Source: Herminiimonas sp. (GTDB taxonomy: Bacteria; Pseudomonadota; Gammaproteobacteria; Burkholderiales; Burkholderiaceae_D). Taken from it: 64,000 nt of DNA. The number at the start of each line of letters is the position of its first letter. Position 1 is the stretch's first letter. This document shows positions 46,738 through 57,766 of this stretch, one piece after another. The position numbers and the translations under genes are program-made. The notes beneath the pieces are model-generated. The model was given only the letters and a program-made list of their open reading frames with translations. It was not told where the DNA came from and searched no databases. The DNA lies in contig JAQGMR010000058.1 of assembly GCA_028292265.1 (NCBI GenBank), positions 1 through 64,000 on the forward strand, given 5' to 3'.

Positions 46738-48612
46738 TTAACCTTTTGCCTGTTTCGGTATCCATATCTGGCCAATGGACACGCCAGACAGTTTCTTTTT
46801 GCGGCCGTACCAGAGATTCACCATGCCACGCGAGAAGAACACCGAAGAAAATATTGATGTCACGATGCCCAGACAATGCACCACCGCAAAGCCGCGGATA
46901 GCGCCCGACCCAAAGATCAGGAGCGCCAGGCCGGCAATGAGGGTAGTGACGTTGGAGTCAAGAATCGTCGCCCATGCCCGATCGAAGCCCGCGGAAATCG
47001 CCGCCTGCGGCGTATTGCCATTGCGGAGTTCTTCACGCACCCGCTCGTTGATGAGCACGTTGGCATCAATCGCCATACCCAGCGTAAATGCAATAGCCGC
47101 GATACCAGGGAGCGTCAGTGTCGCCTGCAGGCAGGACAACACGGCGACCAGCAGCAACAGGTTCACGCCCAGCGACATGACGCTAAAGAATCCGAAGAGC
47201 AGGTAATAGAACATCATGAATGCAGCGATGGCGGCGAAGCCGTACAGCGTCGAGTCGAAGCCCTTGCGGATATTGTCCGCGCCGAGTTGCGGCCCAATCG
47301 TGCGCTCTTCTATGATCTCCATTGGCGCTGCCAGAGAGCCCGCGCGCAGGAGCAGCGCCAGGTCGTTGGCTGCCTCCGCCGAACCCATGCCGGTAATCTG
47401 GAAGCGCGAACCCAGCTCGTCACGAATCGTCGCAACGGTCAGGACTTCACCCTTGTTTTTTTCGAACAGGACGATTGCCATCAGCTTGCCGATACGACTG
47501 CGCGTTGCCTCGCGCATGCGCCGACCGCCGTCGCCGTTCAGGTCGATGCTCACAGCAGGCTGCTGATTCTGGTCAAAGCTGGCTGATGCGTTGGAGATAT
47601 AGTCGCCGGAAATGATCGGGTCTTTAAACAGGACGACTGGCGCCCCTTTGCCAACCTTGAACAATTCGGAGCCAAAAGGCACCGCGGCGGTTTCCTCGTT
47701 GCCGCGCGGGACCGACTCATCCACCAGGCGCACCTCGAGCGTCGCGGTACGACCGATGATGTCCTTCGCGCGCGAAACATCTTGCACGCCCGGCAATTGC
47801 ACCACGATCCTGTCCGCACCCTGTCGCTGAATAACTGGCTCAGCCACGCCGAGTTCGTTCACGCGCTTGCCGAGAGTTGTAATGTTTTGCTGTACCGCCT
47901 CTTCCACGGTTTGCTTCAACGCCTGCGGCTTGATCGTTGCAACCAGTTTCAGATCCGTGCCTTCGGTTGCATCGGCCAATGTCAATTCAGCCAACTGCGA
48001 CGCCAGCGCCTCGCGCGCGGCATTGCGGGTCTCTGCATCCCGAAAGCGAATGTCGATGCCGTCGCCAGATGCAGACCGCGCGATGCCGGCGTAGCGAATT
48101 TTTTTGTCCACCAGAATGCTGCGGGTGCTGGACTGCAAACCCTGCAAGCGCTTGTTCAGGACGGCACGCACGTCGACCTGCATCAGGAAATGGACGCCGC
48201 CGCGCAAGTCGAGACCCAGATACATGGGAAACGCATGCATCGCTTGCAGCCAGCGCGGCGTATTCGGTAGCAGATTGAACGCGGACAGATAGGTCGGATC
48301 GTTCGGGTCCTGGTTCAGCGCTTTTTCCAGCAGGCCCTTGGCCTTGAACTGCAGATCGGTGTTGTCGAACCGCACCCGTACCGAGCCCTGCGTGCCATTC
48401 AGTTCATAGACCGCCGGGTCGGCCTTGATGCCAGCCTTCTGCAGCACCTGGTCAACCTGGGCCGTCAGGCTGGAATCGACTTTGACGGTGGCCTTGGCGC
48501 TGCTGACCTGCACCGCGGGCGACTCGCCGAAGAAATTGGGCAAGGTGTAAAGCACGCCGAAAATCAGCGCAATAACGATAAGGATGTACTTCCAGACTGG
48601 ATAGCGATTCAT
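46738..48612 (-). CDS. secD: Protein translocase subunit SecD
   Basis: A 624-residue inner-membrane protein with six helices and a large periplasmic P1 domain. It begins MNRYPVWKYILIVIALIFGVLYTLPNFFGESPAVQ. LDLRGGVHFLMQVDV (about 131-145), PGVQDVSRAKDIIGRTATLEVRLVDE and GMAIDANVLINERVREEL are family motifs. It lies between yajC and secF in the classic operon. Confidence 0.98.
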   Translation of the reverse strand: MNRYPVWKYILIVIALIFGVLYTLPNFFGESPAVQVSSAKATVKVDSSLTAQVDQVLQKAGIKADPAVYELNGTQGSVRVRFDNTDLQFKAKGLLEKALNQDPNDPTYLSAFNLLPNTPRWLQAMHAFPMYLGLDLRGGVHFLMQVDVRAVLNKRLQGLQSSTRSILVDKKIRYAGIARSASGDGIDIRFRDAETRNAAREALASQLAELTLADATEGTDLKLVATIKPQALKQTVEEAVQQNITTLGKRVNELGVAEPVIQRQGADRIVVQLPGVQDVSRAKDIIGRTATLEVRLVDESVPRGNEETAAVPFGSELFKVGKGAPVVLFKDPIISGDYISNASASFDQNQQPAVSIDLNGDGGRRMREATRSRIGKLMAIVLFEKNKGEVLTVATIRDELGSRFQITGMGSAEAANDLALLLRAGSLAAPMEIIEERTIGPQLGADNIRKGFDSTLYGFAAIAAFMMFYYLLFGFFSVMSLGVNLLLLVAVLSCLQATLTLPGIAAIAFTLGMAIDANVLINERVREELRNGNTPQAAISAGFDRAWATILDSNVTTLIAGLALLIFGSGAIRGFAVVHCLGIVTSIFSSVFFSRGMVNLWYGRKKKLSGVSIGQIWIPKQAKG

Positions 48613-48697
48613 AGATACGACATTCCCGGCTTGGCCATCGTGAGGTGAGCGAAGTCCGCGAGCGCAATGGCCCGCGGATCGAGACGATGGACTGGAT

Positions 48698-49024
48698 TCA
48701 GACGGACTTCAGCGTGCCCTTTGGCAGCAACAGCGTGACGGCATTTTTTTGCACAACGATTTCAGTCCCTGCGGCGATTTCAAGCGTGACATAGGCGTCA
48801 GTCACCTTGCTGATCTTGCCCAGTACGCCACCCGCAGTAACCACTTCGTCACCCTTCGCGAGGGCCTCCATCATGGATTTCTGTTCCTTCTGGCGCTTCA
48901 TTTGCGGGCGGATCATCAGGAAGTACAGGACCACGAACATCAGAACGATAGGCAAGAAGCTGGTCAGATTGCCAGTGTCGATGCCGCCAAACGGCGATTG
49001 TGCGTATGCATTCGTAATAAACAC
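48698..49024 (-). CDS. yajC: Sec translocon accessory complex subunit YajC
   Basis: A small single-span inner-membrane protein, 108 residues. The hydrophobic segment is FLPIVLMFVVLYFLMIRPQMKRQKE, followed by the cytosolic domain with GDEVVTAGGVLGKI. The start is GTG at 49024 (VFITNAYAQ), with a GGAG Shine-Dalgarno 6 nt upstream. The in-frame ATG at 49069 lies upstream of the predicted promoter -10 and would add residues foreign to the family. Confidence 0.93.
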   Translation of the reverse strand: MFITNAYAQSPFGGIDTGNLTSFLPIVLMFVVLYFLMIRPQMKRQKEQKSMMEALAKGDEVVTAGGVLGKISKVTDAYVTLEIAAGTEIVVQKNAVTLLLPKGTLKSV

Positions 49025-49059
49025 GTGTACTCCGGGGTTGGGGTGTTGAATAACCCGGC

Positions 49060-49068
49060 ATTTTAGCA
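49060..49068 (-). promoter_or_regulatory. Extended -10 promoter of yajC-secDF
   Basis: TGCTAAAAT on the - strand is an extended -10 element. Transcription would begin near 49053, about 30 nt upstream of the GTG start of yajC. Confidence 0.5.
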
Positions 49069-49274
49069 CTGGACGAAGTGTTGCCCCGGTTTAAACGCTC
49101 GGCTTCGGCGAGCCTGAAAAAAGCTATGGGGGGCGGTTCGGCGCCGATGCGTTCGTCCCTGTCACCACATGCGCGCCCTTCCCCGCCAGGTTCGGACGAC
49201 TCGCGCCGATGCCTCGTTCCGCCGCCGGCCTTTTCATGTTGAAACATTACTGGCCGTATGATGCTGAGCGGGGT

Positions 49275-50408
<1,134 letters not shown>

Positions 50409-50421
50409 TCACGATTCAGTT

Positions 50422-51438
50422 TTATTTTCTGGTCAACAGCATGGCGTCGCCATAGCTGAAAAAGCGGTAGCGCGCTGCGATGGCGTGCTGGTAGGCGGAG
50501 CGGATTTCTTCATAGCCTGCGAAGGCCGACACCAGCATGAGCAGGGTCGACTTGGGCAAGTGAAAGTTGGTGATCATGCGGGTCACCGTGTTGAAGCGAT
50601 AACCCGGCGTGATGAAGAGCGCGGTATCGGCACTGCCCGCCTGCAGTGTGCCAGTCTGTGACGCCGACTCCAGCGCGCGCATGCTGGTCGTACCGACAGC
50701 AACCACGTCGCGGCCGACCGATCGGGCAGCCTGCACGGCTGCCACGGTTCCAGGCGATATCGTGTACCACTCGCTGTGCATGCAATGGGCCGACAAGTCT
50801 TCAGTACGCACTGGCTGAAAAGTGCCCGCGCCAACATGCAGGGTAATAAAAGCGGTTTGCACGCCCTTTGCTACAAGGCGCCCCAGCAGCGCTTCGTCAA
50901 AATGCAGGCCGGCAGTTGGCGCGGCAACCGCGCCAGGCTCACGGGCGTACACCGTTTGGTAGCGCTCTTGGTCGACCTCGCCGGCGGCATGCTCGATATA
51001 GGGCGGTAGCGGCAAGCGGCCATGCGCCTCAATCAATTCCAGTACATCGCCCGGAAAATCGAGCAGGAAGAATTCGCCTTCGCGCTCACCAACCTTAACG
51101 TCGATAGCGTCCTCCAGCCGAATGCGGCTGCCCGGTTGGGGTGTCTTGGAGGCGCGCACTTGCGCGAGCACGCGGCGGTCGTCCAGCACGCGTTCCACCA
51201 ATACTTCAACTTTGCCGCCGGTTTCCTTGGTCCCGAAGAAGCGCGCCTTCAGGACACGGGTATCGTTGAACACCAGCAGATCGCCCGGTTGAAGCAGGTC
51301 GACGATGTCGGCAAAGGCGCGATCGACGAGAGCGCCCGACTGCACCTCCAGCAAGCGCGATGCCGTGCGCTGGTGAAGGGGCATTTGCGCGATCAATTCT
51401 GGTGGCAGGCTGAAGTCGAAATCGGATAAGGAATACAT
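50422..51438 (-). CDS. queA: S-adenosylmethionine:tRNA ribosyltransferase-isomerase QueA
   Basis: Converts preQ1-tRNA to epoxyqueuosine-tRNA using SAM. 338 residues from the ATG at 51438 ([24 protein letters not shown]). Other family motifs are [32 protein letters not shown] and [10 protein letters not shown]. The longer upstream frame has no family similarity. It is divergent from recG. Confidence 0.97.
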   Translation of the reverse strand: MYSLSDFDFSLPPELIAQMPLHQRTASRLLEVQSGALVDRAFADIVDLLQPGDLLVFNDTRVLKARFFGTKETGGKVEVLVERVLDDRRVLAQVRASKTPQPGSRIRLEDAIDVKVGEREGEFFLLDFPGDVLELIEAHGRLPLPPYIEHAAGEVDQERYQTVYAREPGAVAAPTAGLHFDEALLGRLVAKGVQTAFITLHVGAGTFQPVRTEDLSAHCMHSEWYTISPGTVAAVQAARSVGRDVVAVGTTSMRALESASQTGTLQAGSADTALFITPGYRFNTVTRMITNFHLPKSTLLMLVSAFAGYEEIRSAYQHAIAARYRFFSYGDAMLLTRK

Positions 51439-51644
51439 GAACCGGGAGGTGGTGAAGATAGCAAAAGAACGACCAGGGTTGCCGCAAGCAGATTCGCCAG
51501 GAGTCTGCGCGTAGAAGGCTTCGAACGCGCCCATCCTTTCTGCCTCGCAGGCTCCTGATTTCGACCCGGCGCCGCGGCACATCGCCCGCAGGCAGTCGTA
51601 TATGATTCGGGAAGCCGCTATTCTACGCCCTGCCGCCGATCACC

Positions 51645-53849
51645 ATGCCCTTCGCGAAGCCACAAGCCTCCCTCTCGGAAGTCGCAGCGCCTGCCGCCGA
51701 AAGCGGCCGCCCGGTCGCGGCCGCGAGCAGTGCAACCTCGGGGCCGGCGCAAGGCCGGGCGCCGAAAGCCGCTGCAAAAAAGGCGAAAAAGAAGGCTGTA
51801 TCAGCACCCGCTGGCGGCAACACCACGGCAGACGGTCTGCGCAGGCTCGGCCTGCGTACCGACATGGACTTCATCCTGCATCTCCCCTTGCGCTATGAAG
51901 ACGAAACGACCATCGTCAGCATCCACGAGGCCGGCTTCATGATGGGGCGACCAGCACAGGTTGAGGGCGTCGTTACCAGTTGCGACATTCAGTTCCGTCC
52001 ACGCCGTCAGCTGGTAGTCACCATGGAAGACCAGTCCGGCCCGCTTGTGATGCGCTTTCTGAATTTTTATGGCAGCCAAACGAAGCAGCTTGCCGTGGGC
52101 AATCGGGTGCGCGCGCGCGGCGAAGTGCGGCAAGGTTTTTTCGGCAATGAAATGGTGCATCCGGCCTATCGCATCGTGCTGGAAGGCGCGCCGCTGCCGG
52201 ACGTATTGACGCCGGTCTACCCGACCGGGGAAGGCGTGTCGCAACCGCTGTTGCGACGGGCAATCGCCAATGCCCTCGGCAGCGTCGACTTGCGCGACAC
52301 CCTGCCGCCCGCACTACTCGAACAACTTGGCTTGATGCCGTTCGAGGCCGCGGCACGACTGTTGCACAACCCGCCGCCGGACGTCAGTGAAGACGCGCTG
52401 GCGGAGCGCTCGCACCCGGCCTGGGTCCGGATGAAATTCGATGAACTGCTGGCCCAGCAGCTTTCCATGAAGCGCGCGCAACTGGCACGCCGCAAGAAAG
52501 GCGCCAGTCCGCTCAAGGTTGAGGGGACGGTGTTCAAAGGCTTGTTGGCGGCCCTGCCTTTCGCGCTGACCGCCGCCCAGCAACGCGTGCTGGCGGAAAT
52601 TCGTGCCGACCTGCGTGCCTCTTTCCCGATGCAGCGGCTGCTGCAGGGCGATGTCGGCAGCGGCAAGACGGTCGTTGCGGCACTCGCGGCGGCGCAGGCG
52701 ATTGACAGCGGCTTCCAAACGGCGCTGATGGCGCCTACCGAAATCCTGGCCGACCAGCATTTCCGCAAGATTGCGGCGTGGATGGAGCCACTCGGCGTAC
52801 AGGTCGCATGGCTGACCGGCAGCCTCAAGAAAAAGGACAAGGCAGCCGCGCAGGCGCTGGTGGAATCAGGCGAGGCGAAACTCGTGATTGGCACCCATGC
52901 GCTGATCCAGGAAGCCGTGCAGTTTCCGCGCCTTGGGCTGGTGATCGTGGACGAGCAACATCGCTTTGGCGTCGGCCAGCGGCTGGCACTGCGCAACAAG
53001 GCAGGCGACGCCAGGTCACCAGCGCGCGTGCCGCATCAACTCATGATGTCGGCCACACCGATACCTCGAACGCTGGCCATGACCTACTACGCCGACCTTG
53101 AAGTCTCGGTGATTGACGAGTTGCCTCCGGGCCGCACACCAATCGTCACGCGCCTGATTGACCAGAACCGGCGCGACGAAGTCATCGAACGGGTCCATGC
53201 GGCCGCGCTGGAAGGTCGCCAGGCGTACTGGGTTTGTCCGCTCATTGAGGAGTCGGAAGCGCTGCAACTGCAGACCGCCACCGACACCCACGCCGCATTG
53301 TCGGCCGCGCTGCCGGAGATGCGGGTTGGACTGGTGCACGGCCGCATGAAGCCCGCGGAAAAGCAGGGCACGATGGACGCCTTCACCCGCGGCGAAGTGC
53401 ATTTGCTGGTTGCCACGACCGTGATTGAGGTTGGGGTCGACGTGCCGAACGCGTCGTTGATGGTGATCGAGCATGCCGAGCGCTTCGGCTTGTCGCAATT
53501 GCATCAGTTGCGTGGGCGCGTAGGTCGCGGTGCGGCGGCCAGCGCCTGCGTCCTGCTGTATCAGTCGCCGCTCGGCATGGTGGCGAAGCAGCGCCTGGCA
53601 ACGATGCGCGAGACCAGCGACGGTTTCGAAATCGCGCGGCGCGACCTTGAGATTCGCGGCCCCGGCGAATTTCTCGGCGCGCGTCAGTCGGGCGAGGCGC
53701 TATTGCGCTTTGCGGACTTGCAAACCGACCAATGGCTGGTGGACAAGGCGCGCGCGGTCGCGCAAGAACTGCTGCGAGACGACAAGACGACGGTCGATGC
53801 GCATCTGGCACGCTGGCTCGGCTCGCGCGAAGACTATCTCAAAGTATGA
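51645..53849 (+). CDS. recG: ATP-dependent DNA helicase RecG
   Basis: A fork-remodelling helicase, 734 residues. The wedge/OB domain begins near DGLRRLGLRTDMDFILHLPLRYED (about 63). Walker A is GDVGSGKT (335-342) and motif II is DEQH (436-439). QLHQLRGRVGRG is motif VI, and the C-terminal TRG-type region is present. The first 60 residues are Ala-rich with a basic AAAKKAKKKA stretch and are not part of the conserved fold. It is followed after 7 nt by oxyR. Confidence 0.97.
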   Translation: MPFAKPQASLSEVAAPAAESGRPVAAASSATSGPAQGRAPKAAAKKAKKKAVSAPAGGNTTADGLRRLGLRTDMDFILHLPLRYEDETTIVSIHEAGFMMGRPAQVEGVVTSCDIQFRPRRQLVVTMEDQSGPLVMRFLNFYGSQTKQLAVGNRVRARGEVRQGFFGNEMVHPAYRIVLEGAPLPDVLTPVYPTGEGVSQPLLRRAIANALGSVDLRDTLPPALLEQLGLMPFEAAARLLHNPPPDVSEDALAERSHPAWVRMKFDELLAQQLSMKRAQLARRKKGASPLKVEGTVFKGLLAALPFALTAAQQRVLAEIRADLRASFPMQRLLQGDVGSGKTVVAALAAAQAIDSGFQTALMAPTEILADQHFRKIAAWMEPLGVQVAWLTGSLKKKDKAAAQALVESGEAKLVIGTHALIQEAVQFPRLGLVIVDEQHRFGVGQRLALRNKAGDARSPARVPHQLMMSATPIPRTLAMTYYADLEVSVIDELPPGRTPIVTRLIDQNRRDEVIERVHAAALEGRQAYWVCPLIEESEALQLQTATDTHAALSAALPEMRVGLVHGRMKPAEKQGTMDAFTRGEVHLLVATTVIEVGVDVPNASLMVIEHAERFGLSQLHQLRGRVGRGAAASACVLLYQSPLGMVAKQRLATMRETSDGFEIARRDLEIRGPGEFLGARQSGEALLRFADLQTDQWLVDKARAVAQELLRDDKTTVDAHLARWLGSREDYLKV

Positions 53850-53856
53850 TGTCGGC

Positions 53857-54804
53857 ATGACTCTGACAGAACTCAAATATATCGTGGCCGTGGCGCGTGA
53901 AAAGCACTTTGGGCATGCGGCCGAAGCCTGCTTCGTGGCGCAGCCTACCCTCTCCGTCGCAATCAAGAAGCTGGAAGACGAACTCGGCGTCGTCATCTTT
54001 GAGCGGGGCGGTTCCGAGATTTCGGTCACGCCGCTTGGATCGCAGATTGTCGCGCAGGCCGAACGCGTGCTCGAGCAGACCGCGACCATCCGCGAGATTG
54101 CACGCCAAAACAAGGACCCGCTTGCAGGGCAATTTCGGCTCGGCATCATCTACACGATCGCGCCCTATCTGCTGCCGGTCCTGGTGAAGAACATGATTGA
54201 GCGCGTGCCGCAAATGCCGCTGGTTTTGCAGGAAAATTTCACGACGAGACTGATCGAGCTCCTGCGGCAAGGCGAACTCGATGCCGCGATCATGGCGCTG
54301 CCTTTTCCCGACCACGGACTGGTGGTGCAACCACTGTACGACGAACCGTTCGTGGTGGCCGTGCCGCGCAATCACGCGTGGGCCAAGCGCACCGAGATCA
54401 GCAACGACGAGTTGAAAGGCGAAACCATGCTGCTGCTCGGGAATGGCCACTGTTTCCGCGACCAGGTGCTGGAGGTATGCCCGGAAATGTCGCGCTTCTC
54501 CACCAGCGGCGACGGCATCGCACGCACCTTCGAAGGCTCGTCGCTGGAAACGATTCGCCACATGGTGGCGTCCGGGATTGGAATCACCGTGCTGCCAGTT
54601 GCGTCTGTGCCGGACTTGAAGGCGCGCGACGGCATGCTGCGCTACATACCTTTGTCAAAGCCAGTGCCGTCGCGCCGGGTTGTCATCGCCTGGCGCAAGA
54701 GCTTTACGCGAAGCGCCGCCATCGAGGCGGTGCGCCAGGCAGTGTTGGACTGTCACCTGAACGGTGTAACGATGCTGCCGGACGCACCGCGTACCGAGAC
54801 TTAA
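53857..54804 (+). CDS. oxyR: Hydrogen peroxide-sensing regulator OxyR
   Basis: A LysR-family regulator, 315 residues. The N-terminal helix-turn-helix is LKYIVAVAREKHFGHAAEACFVAQPTLSVAIKKLEDELG. The redox Cys pair is C199 and C208 in GHCFRDQVLEVC, with the same numbering and spacing as E. coli OxyR. It is adjacent to recG, as in many betaproteobacteria where OxyR represses or activates oxidative-stress genes. A short near-duplicate of its 3' coding end lies just past the stop codon. Confidence 0.95.
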   Translation: MTLTELKYIVAVAREKHFGHAAEACFVAQPTLSVAIKKLEDELGVVIFERGGSEISVTPLGSQIVAQAERVLEQTATIREIARQNKDPLAGQFRLGIIYTIAPYLLPVLVKNMIERVPQMPLVLQENFTTRLIELLRQGELDAAIMALPFPDHGLVVQPLYDEPFVVAVPRNHAWAKRTEISNDELKGETMLLLGNGHCFRDQVLEVCPEMSRFSTSGDGIARTFEGSSLETIRHMVASGIGITVLPVASVPDLKARDGMLRYIPLSKPVPSRRVVIAWRKSFTRSAAIEAVRQAVLDCHLNGVTMLPDAPRTET

Positions 54805-54835
54805 AAAGCGTCAGGATGCTACCGGACGCGCCACG
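54771..54835 (+). repeat. Short direct repeat across the oxyR stop codon
   Basis: A 21-bp segment at 54771-54791 (encoding MLPDAPR) recurs at 54815-54835 with three mismatches, 44 bp downstream. The stop codon (54802-54804) lies between the copies. It looks like an old local tandem duplication. Confidence 0.55.
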
Positions 54836-54860
54836 GGCGGACGCTTAGCAAGTTGGCCCG

Positions 54861-55931
54861 CTAGATTCGCAACGTGCTTTGCGAGTCGAACCAGTGCATC
54901 GACGCGGCATCGAAACCAGCCAGCACACGCTGGCCGGCCGATACCATTGCGGCCGCCGGCGTGCGCATGATGACCGGTTGCGCCCCCACTCTGGCATGCA
55001 CCAGCAGGTCGGCGCCAAGCGCCTCGACCAACTCCACGTCAAGCTCCAGTCCGGGCTGGCCGAGGACGAGGTGCTCCGGCCGCACCCCGAGCACGCATTC
55101 CCGTCCGCTGTGCATGCCGCGCGATGCGGGCAGCGTCACCACATGGCCGTCGGCCGCGACAAACTGGCTGCCATCAGCCGAGACAGTGCCGTGCAGCAGA
55201 TTCATCGGCGGCGATCCAATGAAGCTTGCTACGAAGGTGGTGGCCGGTTTGCCATAGACTTCTGCCGGTGTGCCGATCTGCTCGGCGCGGCCGGCGTTCA
55301 TCACCATCATGCGCTGGCCGAGCGTCATTGCTTCAACCTGATCGTGCGTGACGTACAGGCTTGTCGTGCCGAGCGTGCGATGCAGCTTTTGGATTTCCAG
55401 CCGCATTTGAACGCGCAATTTTGCATCAAGGTTGGACAGCGGTTCGTCGAACAAAAACACCGCTGGCTCGCGCACGATGGCGCGCCCCATCGCCACCCGC
55501 TGGCGCTGTCCGCCGGACAACTGCCGTGGCGAGCGCGCCAGCAGCGGACCAAGCTCCAGTATTGCTGCGGCCTTTTGTACACGCTGCTCAATATCGTCCT
55601 TCTTGAAGCCGCGAATCTTCAGGCCGTAAGCCATGTTCTGGTGCACGCTCATGTGCGGATAGAGCGCGTAGTTCTGGAACACCATGGCGATGTCGCGGTC
55701 CTTCGGCTCCAGCTCATTGACCACGCGATCGCCAATCGTCACTTCGCCACTGGTGATTTCCTCCAGCCCCGCCACCATGCGCAGCAGCGTGGACTTGCCG
55801 CAGCCGGAAGGGCCAACCATCACCATGAATTCACCGTCCGCGACGTCGACATCGACCCCATGGATGACCGCGACCGCCTTGGCACCATGGCCGTAGGTCT
55901 TTGTGACGTTTCTTAGATGTAGTTTGGACAT
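54861..55931 (-). CDS. ugpC: sn-Glycerol-3-phosphate ABC transporter ATP-binding protein UgpC
   Basis: The ATPase of the UgpBAEC importer, 356 residues. Walker A is GPSGCGKST (40-48), the Q-loop is in [13 protein letters not shown], the ABC signature LSGGQRQR (138-145), Walker B VFLFDEP (158-164). A C-terminal TOBE regulatory domain follows. The subfamily is MalK/UgpC; glycerol-3-phosphate is inferred from the complete B-A-E-C order. It lies 3 nt after ugpE. Confidence 0.93.
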   Translation of the reverse strand: MSKLHLRNVTKTYGHGAKAVAVIHGVDVDVADGEFMVMVGPSGCGKSTLLRMVAGLEEITSGEVTIGDRVVNELEPKDRDIAMVFQNYALYPHMSVHQNMAYGLKIRGFKKDDIEQRVQKAAAILELGPLLARSPRQLSGGQRQRVAMGRAIVREPAVFLFDEPLSNLDAKLRVQMRLEIQKLHRTLGTTSLYVTHDQVEAMTLGQRMMVMNAGRAEQIGTPAEVYGKPATTFVASFIGSPPMNLLHGTVSADGSQFVAADGHVVTLPASRGMHSGRECVLGVRPEHLVLGQPGLELDVELVEALGADLLVHARVGAQPVIMRTPAAAMVSAGQRVLAGFDAASMHWFDSQSTLRI

Positions 55932-55934
55932 AGC

Positions 55935-56786
55935 TTATTTTTCGGTATCAACCAGGCCTTTTACAAACCACCGCTGCATGACCACCACAACCAGACCTGG
56001 CGGCAGCATGGCAAGGATCAACGTCGCCATGACCATGTTCCAGTCAACCGCCGCATCGCCACCGGCGATCAGTGTCTTGATGCCGATACCGACCGGGTAC
56101 ATGCTCTGGTCTGTTGCCACCAGCAGCGGCCACAAATACTGGTTCCAGCCGTAGATGAACATGATGACGAACAGCGCAATCAGGTTGGTGCGGGACAGTG
56201 GCCACAGCACGTCCTTGAAGAAGCGCAGCGGTCCGGCGCCATCGATGCGCGCCGCCTCGGCCAGTTCGTCGGGCACGGTGAGGAAGAATTGGCGAAACAG
56301 GAAGGTCGCCGTGGCCGAGGCAATCAGCGGAATGGTTAACCCGGCGTAGGTGTTAAGCATATGCAGGTCGGACACGACCTTGTAGGTCGGCGTAATGCGC
56401 ACCTCGACCGGCAGCATCAGGGTGAGGAAGATCATCCAGAAAAACACTGAGCGAAAACGGAAGCGGAAATACACCATGGCGAATGCCGACAGCATGGAGA
56501 TGGCGATCTTGCCGGTGGCGATCAGCACTGCCGACACCAGGCTGACCCACATCATGTGCCCGACCGGCGGCATGGAAATATTCCCGCTCGCCCCGCGCGA
56601 AATGACTTGGGCATAGTTACTCAGGAAGTGGGTGCCCGGCACCAGCGAGATCGGTGCTTGCGCGGCCTGTTCCGCGGACTGTGTGCTGGCGACAAATGCC
56701 ACGTAGATCGGGAATGCGACGATCAATACGCCCAGTATCAGAACCAGATGACTAATGAAATCCAGAATCGGGCGACGTTCAATCAA
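55935..56786 (-). CDS. ugpE: sn-Glycerol-3-phosphate ABC transporter permease UgpE
   Basis: An inner-membrane permease with six helices, 283 residues. The EAA loop is [29 protein letters not shown], contacting UgpC. It starts at an ATGA overlap with ugpA. Confidence 0.93.
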   Translation of the reverse strand: MIERRPILDFISHLVLILGVLIVAFPIYVAFVASTQSAEQAAQAPISLVPGTHFLSNYAQVISRGASGNISMPPVGHMMWVSLVSAVLIATGKIAISMLSAFAMVYFRFRFRSVFFWMIFLTLMLPVEVRITPTYKVVSDLHMLNTYAGLTIPLIASATATFLFRQFFLTVPDELAEAARIDGAGPLRFFKDVLWPLSRTNLIALFVIMFIYGWNQYLWPLLVATDQSMYPVGIGIKTLIAGGDAAVDWNMVMATLILAMLPPGLVVVVMQRWFVKGLVDTEK

Positions 56787-57664
56787 TATTGCACCTTCTT
56801 TTCAACGTATTTGAATTGCGCCACGGTGAGGACAATCACGATTGCCATTAGCACCACCGACTGTGCGGCGGAACCGCCAAGGTCGCCACCCTTGAAACCA
56901 TCCTGGAACACTTTATAGACGAGGATTTCCGTGTCCTTGCCGGGGCCGCCCTGGGTAGTGGCCTCAATGATCGCGAAGGTGTCGAAGAATGCGTAGACCA
57001 CGTTCACAACCAGCAGGAAGAAGGTGGTGGGGGTTAGCAGCGGGAACACGATCGTAAAAAAGCGCCGCACCGGGCCGGCGCCATCAATGGCGGCTGCCTC
57101 GATCAGGGACTTGGGTATGGACTGCAGGCCTGCCAGGAAGAACAGAAAGTTGTAGCTGATCTGCTTCCACACCGCGGCGATGACGATCAGGATGAGCGCA
57201 TGCCGGCTGATCATGGTGTGGTTCCACTCAATGCCGACATGGCGCAGCGCATGCGCGACGATGCCAAGCGTCGGGCTAAGCAAAAACATCCAGAGCACGC
57301 CGACCACCACGGGCGACACCGCATAGGGCCAGATCAAAAATGTCTTGTAGATCGAAGCACCGCGCGAGACGCGGTCGGCGAAGACGGCAAGAATCAGCGC
57401 AATGCCCAACCCCAGCACTGCAACCAGCACGGAAAACAGGCCCGTGGTCTGGAACGATTGCAGGTAGTTCGGATCGTTGAACAGGTCACGGAAATTGTCG
57501 AACCACACGAATTGTGACGACACGCCGAAAGAGTCCTGGATGAGCACCGACTGGTACAGCGCCTGTCCCGCGGGGAGAAAGAAAAAGACAACCGTGACGA
57601 TAATCTGCGGCGCTACCAGAAGGTAGGGCAGCCAGGCGGATTTAAAACGTGCGCGTTTTTCCAT
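56783..57664 (-). CDS. ugpA: sn-Glycerol-3-phosphate ABC transporter permease UgpA
   Basis: The second permease, 293 residues, six helices. The EAA loop is [30 protein letters not shown]. The ATG at 57664 is the only possible start: the 48 nt upstream in frame begin with TAA and contain no start codon. No Shine-Dalgarno lies within 10 nt. The only good one (AAGGAGG, 57705-57711) is separated from the ATG by a terminator-like hairpin, so expression of ugpA is probably set at this junction. Confidence 0.93.
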   Translation of the reverse strand: MEKRARFKSAWLPYLLVAPQIIVTVVFFFLPAGQALYQSVLIQDSFGVSSQFVWFDNFRDLFNDPNYLQSFQTTGLFSVLVAVLGLGIALILAVFADRVSRGASIYKTFLIWPYAVSPVVVGVLWMFLLSPTLGIVAHALRHVGIEWNHTMISRHALILIVIAAVWKQISYNFLFFLAGLQSIPKSLIEAAAIDGAGPVRRFFTIVFPLLTPTTFFLLVVNVVYAFFDTFAIIEATTQGGPGKDTEILVYKVFQDGFKGGDLGGSAAQSVVLMAIVIVLTVAQFKYVEKKVQY

Positions 57665-57669
57665 GTCAG

Positions 57670-57700
57670 AAAAAACAGTGCGGATCGATGATCCGCACTG
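57670..57700 (-). terminator. Intra-operon hairpin with T-run between ugpB and ugpA
   Basis: On the - strand a perfect 11-bp stem (57690-57700 with 57676-57686, loop of 3) is followed by six T (57670-57675), all hallmarks of an intrinsic terminator. It ends 5 nt before the ugpA ATG. It would let the binding-protein gene ugpB be expressed above the permease genes. Confidence 0.85.
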
Positions 57701-57712
57701 CTCTCCTCCTTA
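57701..57712 (-). promoter_or_regulatory. Strong Shine-Dalgarno upstream of the ugpA hairpin
   Basis: The - strand reads AAGGAGGAGAG immediately 5' of the hairpin. It lies 40 nt from the ugpA ATG in linear distance but only about 13-15 nt if the hairpin is folded. Confidence 0.6.
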
Positions 57713-57766
57713 TCCGGCGTTGCCGGTCCAGCGATAGACCAGCATCAGGGCGTTGCTCTCTGCTGC

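Noticed and set aside
54805..54848. Stem AAGCGTC/GACGCTT between oxyR and ugpC as a terminator for ugpC
   Set aside because: The stem is only 7 bp around a loop of about 26 nt; a T-run exists but the structure is too open to call with confidence.
54879..55916. Long + strand open frame (345 codons) opposite ugpC
   Set aside because: It is the antisense shadow of a clear ABC ATPase gene in GC-rich sequence; no ribosome-binding site or family motif.
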